Shown piece after piece: positions 1-9,292 of a stretch of 38,936 nt of DNA. The translations under genes were made by a program, and so were the position numbers. Numbering within the stretch: position 1 is the first letter of the stretch; each line of letters begins with the position of its first letter. The DNA comes from a candidate division WWE3 bacterium (lineage in GTDB: Bacteria; Patescibacteriota; WWE3; 2-01-FULL-39-13): contig JALWZX010000065.1 in NCBI GenBank assembly GCA_027002375.1, forward strand, positions 1 to 38,936. Direction: 5' to 3'. The notes under the pieces are model-generated. The model worked only from the letters and a program-made list of their open reading frames with translations. It made no database searches and was not told the origin of the DNA.

Positions 1-1
1 A

Positions 2-3000
2 GTAACAGTAACAGATAATACAGATGGAACAGTTACATTAAACTTACCACAAGATATACATACATCAGCAACACCAACATTTGATTCATTAACTTTAACA
101 AATGGATTAGTAGCAGATACAAATACACTAGTAGTAGATGCATCAAATAATAGAGTAGGAGTAGGTAATGCATCACCAAGTGCATTATTTACAGTAGGTA
201 CAGGTGCATCAGCTTTTACTGTAGATAATGCAGGGTTAGTTACAACGAATAATGATGTAGTAATAGGTAATAGTGCAGACCTAAAGATTGGTTCTATAGC
301 GTTAAGCGATGGAGCATCGGCATCATCAACAACGTCAGGTGCATATTTAGTAGGTGTGTATGATGAATTTGATAATAGTAATAGCACAAATGTACAGGAT
401 GTTCTTGATGATTTAGATGCAGCCATAGCAAATGCTGGTGGCGATGTAACAACTGTAGGTGATGCGACTTCCTCAACACCGTTTACCGCCGATGGCGATG
501 GTAATACATTATGGTTTGAAGGTTCAACTGCTGATAACAACGAGATAATATTGACGACAGCAACTGACCCGACTACAGATTATACTATCAATTTACCAGC
601 ATCAAACGGCACAATTGCATTGGGTTCAGGTACAACAAACGGGGTGGCGTATTGGTCAGCAGATCATGTTCTCACATCAGAATCACAACTTAGCGTATCA
701 AGAGGTGGTACTGGCGCATCCTCATTAACGTTAGGGGGAATTCTACTCGGTAACGGTACGAATGCGATAACTGCAACGGCACAACCAACAAACGGGCAAT
801 TACTAATAGGTTCAACTGGAAATAATCCAGTATTAGGTACAATAACAAGTACTGATTCGGCAAATGAGATATCAATAACAAATGGTGCAGGTACAATACA
901 ATTAGACTTACCACAAGGTATCTCAACAACTTCAACCCCAACGTTCTCAACAATAAGAACAGGTACAGCAGCCGGGCAAGGGTTCGTAGAACTTTATCAA
1001 ATGGATCAACCAGTAACAAAGGCTTCAAATGTAGAATTTGCTGATATATTATACACCCCTGAAAGTTCGGCAACTGCTACAAGAGGTAGATTATACTTTG
1101 ATTCCGATGACAATAAATTATATGTTTACGATGGTTCGAATTGGGTCGATTTAACTCAACAAGATACAAATACCCAATTATCAGAATCTGATGTCGAAGC
1201 AATGATATATGATAACGATAATGATTTAAACGCTAACTGGTTAGTAAATTTTGGAGCTTATAACGGTACATTCAACCTAAATGGCACTGGTGATCTTAAC
1301 ATACAATCGAATGGGTCAACATTTGCATCATTTGACAATTCAGGTTTATTTACTTTAGATAATTTGCAATTAAACGGTAATACCATTGGGCTAACAACAG
1401 ATTCAGATCTATTATCACTAGCAAACAGCGCACTCACAGTTAATGGCACATTAACTACAACCGGGTCAGTAACAGCTCCAACTGATGAATCAATAAATGG
1501 TATAGATATTAATAATGGTGCAGTTTCAGATGTATCTAACTTGTCAGTAAATACTGGTGGGTATGTATCAATTGGTGGAATTCAATTAGATGCTTCTGGT
1601 TCCGATAATACACATTCTGGTGCGTCAATAATTGGAACATACGATGAGTTTGCAAACAGTGACAGTACAACTGTTCAAGGTGTACTAAACGATTTAGACG
1701 ATAAAATTACGAATTCTACACATGATCCTGTAACTTTGGCTGGTTCGTATGATTACTTAACATTAAGTGGTCAGCAAATCACATTAAATCAAATCGACTT
1801 AACAACAGATGTAACAGGAACACTACCAACGAATAATGGTGGTACAGGTATGGATACAAGTGGGTCAACAGGTGTGGCTACAATAAATAGCGGTACATGG
1901 GCAATAACACCGAATTTATCTTCTTCATTAGGTGGTACAGGAAAAGATACATCAGGCAGTACAGGTGTACCATTTATATCAAATGGAACATGGAACGTAG
2001 ATAATAATTACTTATCAGTAGCACATGGTGGTACAGGTACAAATACATTTACGGCAAATGGTGTACTGTTTGGCAACGGTGTTAGTGCAATACAATCTAC
2101 AGCACAAGGCACAGCTGGGCAAGTGTTGTCTGTGAATTCCACCACACTAAACCCTGAATGGATAAACCAAAGTGCTATAGATGCAGGTACAGTTGACGGC
2201 AGAGACGCAGCTGATTTCCTAAGATCAAATGCCACAGACAACTATACATCAGGAACATTAACATTTGATAGCGCTACAACATTAAATATAGCGTCAGGTT
2301 CGACTTTAGATATCGATGGCACATGGCAAATCGGTGATACTGCAGTAACAGCAGATGCAAACGAATTAAATATTCTTGATGGTGCTACCATTTCAACCAC
2401 AGAACTTAACTTGTTAGATAACAGATCTGGCACACTAGTAGATACAAACAATATCTCAAGCTATGCGGTTACATCATTGACAGCTGGTTCTGGTTTAAGT
2501 GGTACGGCTACCCAGGGTGCAGTAACATTATCAGTAAACGCTGGTGACGGTATTATAATGGGTGGTACAGGCTCAGACTATGTAACTGTTGATTTGTCAT
2601 CAGGTGCAGGTACAACAAGTTTGAGTCAATCAGCTTCAGGTTTAGAAGTAGATTCTGATGGTTTAAGCTTACTTTCTAATTGTGGTGATGCTGAAGTTCT
2701 GGTTTGGGACGATTCATCTGCCGTATGGAAATGCCAAGCCACCAGCTCATTTGGGTCAATAAGTCAGGTTGGTGAAGTTACAACAGGCGCAGCATTTTCT
2801 GAAGATGGCTCTGGTAATTCGTTGTGGTTTGAAGGTGCAACATCTAATGACAACGAAATCTTATTAACTGCAGCAGATCCTGGTGCAGACTACACAATTA
2901 CATTACCTGCTGTTACAGGCGATGTTGTACTTGGTTTAGGTGCAACAAACGGTGTACCATATTGGACATCAGCTCATGTATTGTCATCAGAATCACAACT

Positions 3001-6000
3001 TAGTGTTTCAAGAGGTGGTACTGGTGCATCCTCATTAACGTTAGGGGGAATTCTACTCGGTAACGGTACGAATGCGATAACTGCAACGGCACAACCAACA
3101 AACGGGCAATTACTAATAGGTTCAACTGGAAATAATCCAGTATTAGGTACAATAACAAGTACTGATTCGGCAAATGAGATATCAATAACAAATGGTGCAG
3201 GTACAATACAATTAGACTTACCACAAGGTATATCAACAACATCTGCTCCAACTTTTGCAACGTTAAATACAGGTCATGGAGATAATGAATTGTGGGCTAT
3301 GGATCAAGATGTAAAGACAGATAGTAACGTAACATTTTCAAATATGACATCATCAAATGATTTAACAGTTGATACAGATACACTTTATGTTGATAGTGCT
3401 AATGATCGAGTAGGTATAGGAACAACGAATCCTGGAGCGGAATTAGAGGTTGCTGGTAATTTACATATTACTGGCTCATCTAATACGTTATCTGTGGGTG
3501 GTGTTGCCTTAACTGATAACACATCTACATCATCTGGAGCATCTTTAATCGGTTTATACGATGATAACATGAGCAGTATATCAGGCAACACCACCGTACA
3601 AAACGCTATAAAGCAACTAGACTCTGCATTGGGTAGTGCATCGCATGATCCTGTCACATTAGATACGACAAGTCATGATTACTTATCATTAGACGCAGTA
3701 AATACGCAGGAAATAATATTAGGTGCAATTGACGCGGCAACCGACTTAACAGGTCTCGTACCAGCAGCAAACGGTGGTACAGGGTTAGATACATCTTCAG
3801 GCAATGGTCATGATCAAGGGGTTCCAGTAATAGATTCTGGCACATGGTCAGTAACATCACAACTAGCACCTGCTAAAGGTGGTACAGGTGATGATACTTC
3901 AGGTGAAAATGGTGTACCTATAATATCTGGTGGAAATTGGACATATCCTGATCAATTACCATTAGCACAAGGTGGTACAAACAAAGCGTTATCAGCAGTC
4001 GCCGGTGCAATAGCATGGTCTGATGCTGATTCCTTAGAACTAACATCAGCAGGAACAAGTGGACAAATATTAACAAGTGGTGGAACGGGTACGCCAACAT
4101 GGCAAGATGTATCCAATGTCTTTGATGATAAATATGTAGCAATTGATGATGCAGCAACACCAGGTTATTTAGGTGCAACAGGTAATGCCGGTGTATTGAG
4201 AACAGATTCCTCGATAACATATACTGATAATGGTGATTATGTAACTTTAGGCCATGCAGATACATCAAGTCAGGCAAGTTCTGACAATTCAACAACTACT
4301 GTAATACAAGATGTAGGTTTAGACACATATGGCCATGTAACGTCGTTAGGTACAACAGATTTATCTACAGTATTAGACAACTATGGATCGTGGACAGCTC
4401 AAGACGGTGATACAGATACATTAGCAGTTACATCGGGTACAACATTGCAATTCGGTGAAGGTACGGCAATTGATATTAATTTTGACGGTTCGAATCCAAA
4501 TAAACTAAATATTACAAATACAGGTGTTACACAACTAACAGGTACAACAAACCAAGTAAATGTGTCTGCATCAACTGGAGCGATAACGTTATCACTGCCA
4601 CAAAGAATCGATACATCAGCACCTGTGCAATTTGCGACTGTAAATACAGGGCATGGCGACAATGAGTTATATCCAATGGATCAATCTGTATTACAAGCAG
4701 CTTCACCAACATTTGCAGGTCTTACATTAACGGGTTTGTCTGATGGGGTAGTAACTGTATCATCAAATGTATTAGGGTCCTCATCTGCGCTATCTCCGAC
4801 TCTTGGTGGTACTGGAGCAACATCACTTACAGATCACTCAGTATTATTGGGTAGCGGAACATCAGCAATAACACCTATTGCATTAACAGATGGTCAACTA
4901 TTAATTGGCTCAACTGGCAATGACCCAATATCTGCACAATTAACCGCTGGTGCAGGAATAGGTATAAATTCCGCATCAGGAGCAATAACAATATCTAACT
5001 CAGATACAGGTTCTGATCAAAATATATTCAAGCATATAGCTGTAGATACTCAAAGTACAATAGATGCAGATACAAACGATGATACATTAACATTAGAAGC
5101 TGGAACAAACATAACTTTAACAACAGATGCAGTAAACGATAAAGTTACCATTGCAGGTACAGCATATACTGCAAACAACGGTTTAACATTAAATGGTACA
5201 ACATACGAATTAGGTGGAACTCTAACTAAGAGTACAACAATAACAAGTGGTGGCAATAGTATGATATACAACCTAAACGGGGCATCAGAGAGTTTCGAAA
5301 TTCAAGATGCAGGTGTGCATTTCGCCAAATTTACAAATGCTGGAATATTCGAACTAGACAATTTAAGACTAGACGGAAACAACATAGGTATAAATACTAA
5401 TTCAACATTATTGCAATTGGCAGCAGATCAAATAACGGTAGATGGTAAAATTGTTGCTGACGAAACTGACACAATAAATAGCGTTGATATAACAACTAGT
5501 GGCGCAATAAGCGGTGTCAATGGGCTAACAATAAATTCAGGACAAGACTTAATAATTAACACAACTGGATTAAGTGAAACAAATGACGGTGATTCTGGTT
5601 CTGAACTAGTAGGCGTATATACGGGTAACTTTAGCAATATAAGCCCCACATCTTCAATATTACAAGACGTTTTAGAGTCTATGGATAGTACGTTGCATCC
5701 TGCATTATCGCTAGTTGATACAAATTCATATGGGTACTTGACACTTAATTCGTCTACACAAGCATTAACTCTAGACCAAATAGGGTTAGATGAAGATGAC
5801 ACTAAAGGCATTTTACCAGTATCCAAAGGTGGTGTTGGGCAAAATTCATCATCATGGACAGGTGTGTCAGTAGTTGATTCAGGTGTATGGTCAGCTTCAG
5901 CACAATTAGCACTAGATAAGGGTGGTACAAATAAATCATTAACTGCAAGCTCAGGTTCAGTAGTATATTCAGATTCAGATTCGTTAGAACTATCAGCAGT

Positions 6001-9000
6001 TGGGTCAGGAGGTCAAATACTAAAGAGTGCTGGTACAGGTGCGCCAACATGGGATAATATCGTTAACTTCTTATCAGCTGGTGACGATATAAGTATAACG
6101 GGTACTACAACAGCAACGATAGCATTACCCGATACCATAGATTTATCATCATTAAGCGCTTCTGGTGTTGGTGGTTTGTCATTATATGATGATGATAGCA
6201 ACTTAGGTATATTTATAGAAGATGGTGGGCAGGTAAATATTGGTGGTGGAACTTCACCGATAGCCGATTTACAAATTGGTTCTACCTATGACAATTTGCA
6301 AATTGATGGTACAGATGACCTATATGTTTATGATGACATAGAATTAGATGGTGAGCTATATATAAACAATGAAGGTTTATATAATGCGATGCTTGGTAAT
6401 CGACAATATTCAGCTAACAACTACATAACCGATTCCGAAACATTAACGAGCTCAATTAATAAACTAGATCAACAAACCTATGATATTGCAGTTGGTAACG
6501 ATGGTATGTGGTTAAGAGATAATACGAACCATTATAACTATTCTGACAATTATCATAATTTTGTTATAACAGATAGTGGTAATGTCGGTATAGGTACAAA
6601 TGATCCGAGTGCAAGATTAGAGATAGCAGGTGGAACTTCAACAATATCAAATGCTTCAGGTGATATTACAATCAACGCTGCATCAGATAGTATATCCTTT
6701 GCAGGTGATGATCTTACCAATCTCTCTAATATAGATGTAAGTGGCTATGTTACATTCTCCGCAAATTCTGTACCAACGACACAATCAGGACGTGTTTACT
6801 ATGATACAACTGATAACACATTATACATGTATAACGGTTCAGCGTGGAAAGATTTAGCGGGTGGGCAATCACCAGGTACAAATTGTGATATTGTTTATAC
6901 TGACGCAAATGGTGACTTCAAATGTGGTACAAACGAGGGAGCTGCGTTTAATGCATACGATAGTACCGGTGGTCAAACGTTTACATCTACAGCTATTACA
7001 GTTAATATTGATACAACAACAAAATCTAACTCAAATTATACATTATCGTCTGACGAAATTGCTTTTGGTAGCAACGGTACTTATCAAGTAGCGTATACAT
7101 GTGCGATAGATATTGATTCCGGTAGTTCAAGATCGGGTGCTAAATGCTATTTGGAAACAGATTCAAGTGGCTCATGGGCAACGATATCCGGATCTGAATG
7201 TTATACATATAACAGAACTAATAATGCTGCTGCACAGTCATGTAGCAAAACGATTGTCTTGGATGCTAATTCATCTGATAAGATAAGAATTAGAACAGTG
7301 AGAAATTATGGAACTTCAACCTTAAAGACGATTACTGATGGTTCTTCAATCGCCATAAATAAATTAATAGCTGTTGGTGCTGATTTAGCAGAAATTTATT
7401 ATACAGAAGATGACTCAATAGACGCCGGTGATGTCGTTTCCATAGATTCAGAACTTTTAGATGGTGTAAAGAAAGCTGTTGGCGCATACTCAGATACAGC
7501 AATGGGAGTTATTTCAACACAGCCGGGCAAAATTATAGGTGTAGAAGATAAAAGTCATGATGGTAGACCAGTACTTTTGGCATTAAGCGGTAGAGTTCCA
7601 GTAAAAGTAACAACAGAAAATGGTGAAGTTGAGCCTGGTGATTTTGTTACCGCATCGGAAACACCTGGTATTGCCATGAAAGCCACAAAATCTGGTTACA
7701 TATTAGGTCAGGTATTAAATGAATTTGAGGATATTGATGGTGATGGTGTTGGCACTGTTGACGTGTTCTTAAAACAAGGTTGGTATAACGCGGAACTGGG
7801 TTTAGCATCAGCGCTAGAAAATGATGACACATTTATTGATAAATTCGGTGATGCAATAATGACACATGTTGAAACAAGTGATGCTATTAGTAATTTATTA
7901 TCAAGTACAGCTTCACAGAAATATTTGGTAGATCTTAATAATGTCAATGTTGAAAAAGGCGATTTAGTATCGATTTCCACAGACGAATATCAAACAATTG
8001 AGAAGACAACCGTCGCAAATGAAAATGCAATTGTGGGTATAGTTAAAAACATAATAGAAAGTGATGAAAATATTAAAGGTAGTCTTTGTACAGAAAATGG
8101 TTTAACAACAGAAGATTGCGCTCAATTACCAAGCAGTATTGTAGAAGTAGCAGTGGCGGGTCAAACAAAGGTTAAAGTTGATAATTCTAATGGGGAAATC
8201 AAAGTTGGTGACCTGTTAGCGTTATCACGGGTAAATGATGGTTATGCAACAAAAGCCACAGATAAAGGTTGGACAGTAGGTAGAGCCCTAGAAGATCTAA
8301 CTGATGAATCTGGGAAAATTACAATTGTTTATACAAATGCGTGGTTTAACGGTTTAGATAACGATAATGAGGATTTGGTATTCGAAACCGATAAAGACGT
8401 AACAAGTATAAACGAAGCATTAGTTGCATATGATGATTTAACAGTTCTAGGCAATACCACAATGAATGATTTAAGTCTTACTGGTACATTTAATGCGGGT
8501 ATAATCTCAATTGATGGTGTTTCTGGATCAATAAATTCGACAGGTGACATATTAAGATTGCAAGATCAATATGGAGCAGGTAACATAGATATATTCGCAG
8601 GAAAAATTGCAATAACAACTGATGGTAGCATAATAGCTAGAGAAGGAACAATAGAAGCAAAAGAAGTTGTTGCTGGCGTGTTTACAGTTAGAGAAGAGAG
8701 CCAAGGTTCTGAAGATTCGTCGAGTGTTGGTAGTTCAGTCATAATATCTGGTGATACAAAGGTTGAGATTGAAAATACACTAGTGAATGAAAAAAGTAAG
8801 ATATTTATAACACCGACATCAAGTACTGGTGGTGAACAATTAATTGTTTCAGAAAAATCTGATGGTAAATTTACAGTAACGATAGACAATTCATTAGATA
8901 ATGATATAACGTTCGATTATTGGGTTGTTAAAGTCGAAGCTCCTGTAGCTAAGAATGTAGGTGATAATGAATTAGATAACAACACTGGTGCAAGTGATCA

Positions 9001-9277
9001 AAATGATGAAATAGATAATTCGAATCTAAATGCAGATTCAAATGCTGACGTAAACACAAACGAGACTGATCAACAAGATGATACCAGTCTAACAAATGAT
9101 ACAAATGGTGAAGATGGCGAGTTATCAGGTACTAACGATGACGCCATTGTAAATCAAAACAATGATAGTAACGATGATCAGAATTCAGATAATAGCATTG
9201 TTAATGATCAAAATAATGGTGACATAACAAATGATTCTGGTGAAGTGGTAACTTCAGCACAGGGTGAACAGAGTTAG
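2..9277 (+). CDS. Giant tail-fibre/adhesin-like beta-repeat surface protein, 5' truncated at the window edge
   Basis: The frame of the 356..9277 ORF is open back to nt 2 (VTVTDNTDGTVTLNLPQDIHTSATPTFDSLTL...), so the ATG at 356 is internal. Repeated LSVxxGGTGxxSL.xxGxLLGNGT, VGIGTNxPxAxLEIAGG and GRVYYDTTDNTLYMYNGSAWKDLA motifs, as in phage-tail-fibre-like proteins; Asp/Asn-rich C-terminus. Confidence 0.9.
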   Translation, partial: VTVTDNTDGTVTLNLPQDIHTSATPTFDSLTLTNGLVADTNTLVVDASNNRVGVGNASPSALFTVGTGASAFTVDNAGLVTTNNDVVIGNSADLKIGSIALSDGASASSTTSGAYLVGVYDEFDNSNSTNVQDVLDDLDAAIANAGGDVTTVGDATSSTPFTADGDGNTLWFEGSTADNNEIILTTATDPTTDYTINLPASNGTIALGSGTTNGVAYWSADHVLTSESQLSVSRGGTGASSLTLGGILLGNGTNAITATAQPTNGQLLIGSTGNNPVLGTITSTDSANEISITNGAGTIQLDLPQGISTTSTPTFSTIRTGTAAGQGFVELYQMDQPVTKASNVEFADILYTPESSATATRGRLYFDSDDNKLYVYDGSNWVDLTQQDTNTQLSESDVEAMIYDNDNDLNANWLVNFGAYNGTFNLNGTGDLNIQSNGSTFASFDNSGLFTLDNLQLNGNTIGLTTDSDLLSLANSALTVNGTLTTTGSVTAPTDESINGIDINNGAVSDVSNLSVNTGGYVSIGGIQLDASGSDNTHSGASIIGTYDEFANSDSTTVQGVLNDLDDKITNSTHDPVTLAGSYDYLTLSGQQITLNQIDLTTDVTGTLPTNNGGTGMDTSGSTGVATINSGTWAITPNLSSSLGGTGKDTSGSTGVPFISNGTWNVDNNYLSVAHGGTGTNTFTANGVLFGNGVSAIQSTAQGTAGQVLSVNSTTLNPEWINQSAIDAGTVDGRDAADFLRSNATDNYTSGTLTFDSATTLNIASGSTLDIDGTWQIGDTAVTADANELNILDGATISTTELNLLDNRSGTLVDTNNISSYAVTSLTAGSGLSGTATQGAVTLSVNAGDGIIMGGTGSDYVTVDLSSGAGTTSLSQSASGLEVDSDGLSLLSNCGDAEVLVWDDSSAVWKCQATSSFGSISQVGEVTTGAAFSEDGSGNSLWFEGATSNDNEILLTAADPGADYTITLPAVTGDVVLGLGATNGVPYWTSAHVLSSESQLSVSRGGTGASSLTLGGILLGNGTNAITATAQPTNGQLLIGSTGNNPVLGTITSTDSANEISITNGAGTIQLDLPQGISTTSAPTFATLNTGHGDNELWAMDQDVKTDSNVTFSNMTSSNDLTVDTDTLYVDSANDRVGIGTTNPGAELEVAGNLHITGSSNTLSVGGVALTDNTSTSSGASLIGLYDDNMSSISGNTTVQNAIKQLDSALGSASHDPVTLDTTSHDYLSLDAVNTQEIILGAIDAATDLTGLVPAANGGTGLDTSSGNGHDQGVPVIDSGTWSVTSQLAPAKGGTGDDTSGENGVPIISGGNWTYPDQLPLAQGGTNKALSAVAGAIAWSDADSLELTSAGTSGQILTSGGTGTPTWQDVSNVFDDKYVAIDDAATPGYLGATGNAGVLRTDSSITYTDNGDYVTLGHADTSSQASSDNSTTTVIQDVGLDTYGHVTSLGTTDLSTVLDNYGSWTAQDGDTDTLAVTSGTTLQFGEGTAIDINFDGSNPNKLNITNTGVTQLTGTTNQVNVSASTGAITLSLPQRIDTSAPVQFATVNTGHGDNELYPMDQSVLQAASPTFAGLTLTGLSDGVVTVSSNVLGSSSALSPTLGGTGATSLTDHSVLLGSGTSAITPIALTDGQLLIGSTGNDPISAQLTAGAGIGINSASGAITISNSDTGSDQNIFKHIAVDTQSTIDADTNDDTLTLEAGTNITLTTDAVNDKVTIAGTAYTANNGLTLNGTTYELGGTLTKSTTITSGGNSMIYNLNGASESFEIQDAGVHFAKFTNAGIFELDNLRLDGNNIGINTNSTLLQLAADQITVDGKIVADETDTINSVDITTSGAISGVNGLTINSGQDLIINTTGLSETNDGDSGSELVGVYTGNFSNISPTSSILQDVLESMDSTLHPALSLVDTNSYGYLTLNSSTQALTLDQIGLDEDDTKGILPVSKGGVGQNSSSWTGVSVVDSGVWSASAQLALDKGGTNKSLTASSGSVVYSDSDSLELSAVGSGGQILKSAGTGAPTWDNIVNFLSAGDDISITGTTTATIALPDTIDLSSLSASGVGGLSLYDDDSNLGIFIEDGGQVNIGGGTSPIADLQIGSTYDNLQIDGTDDLYVYDDIELDGELYINNEGLYNAMLGNRQYSANNYITDSETLTSSINKLDQQTYDIAVGNDGMWLRDNTNHYNYSDNYHNFVITDSGNVGIGTNDPSARLEIAGGTSTISNASGDITINAASDSISFAGDDLTNLSNIDVSGYVTFSANSVPTTQSGRVYYDTTDNTLYMYNGSAWKDLAGGQSPGTNCDIVYTDANGDFKCGTNEGAAFNAYDSTGGQTFTSTAITVNIDTTTKSNSNYTLSSDEIAFGSNGTYQVAYTCAIDIDSGSSRSGAKCYLETDSSGSWATISGSECYTYNRTNNAAAQSCSKTIVLDANSSDKIRIRTVRNYGTSTLKTITDGSSIAINKLIAVGADLAEIYYTEDDSIDAGDVVSIDSELLDGVKKAVGAYSDTAMGVISTQPGKIIGVEDKSHDGRPVLLALSGRVPVKVTTENGEVEPGDFVTASETPGIAMKATKSGYILGQVLNEFEDIDGDGVGTVDVFLKQGWYNAELGLASALENDDTFIDKFGDAIMTHVETSDAISNLLSSTASQKYLVDLNNVNVEKGDLVSISTDEYQTIEKTTVANENAIVGIVKNIIESDENIKGSLCTENGLTTEDCAQLPSSIVEVAVAGQTKVKVDNSNGEIKVGDLLALSRVNDGYATKATDKGWTVGRALEDLTDESGKITIVYTNAWFNGLDNDNEDLVFETDKDVTSINEALVAYDDLTVLGNTTMNDLSLTGTFNAGIISIDGVSGSINSTGDILRLQDQYGAGNIDIFAGKIAITTDGSIIAREGTIEAKEVVAGVFTVREESQGSEDSSSVGSSVIISGDTKVEIENTLVNEKSKIFITPTSSTGGEQLIVSEKSDGKFTVTIDNSLDNDITFDYWVVKVEAPVAKNVGDNELDNNTGASDQNDEIDNSNLNADSNADVNTNETDQQDDTSLTNDTNGEDGELSGTNDDAIVNQNNDSNDDQNSDNSIVNDQNNGDITNDSGEVVTSAQGEQS
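716..921 (+). repeat. 206-bp exact direct repeat, copy 1
   Basis: Identical base for base to 3026..3231 (offset 2310 nt = 770 codons). Confidence 0.95.
3026..3231 (+). repeat. 206-bp exact direct repeat, copy 2
   Basis: Identical to 716..921; both flanks diverge. Confidence 0.95.
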
Positions 9278-9292
9278 TACAGTTAATACATT

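Noticed and set aside
6861-7091. 76-aa plus-strand ORF overlapping the giant gene
   Set aside because: Alternate-frame ORF inside a strongly supported CDS, no features.
690-8889. Many minus-strand ORFs (e.g. 690..1073, 3918..4295, 5428..5826, 8566..8889) antisense to the giant gene
   Set aside because: They arise from the biased, repetitive codon composition of the sense gene; low-complexity translations with no recognisable domains.
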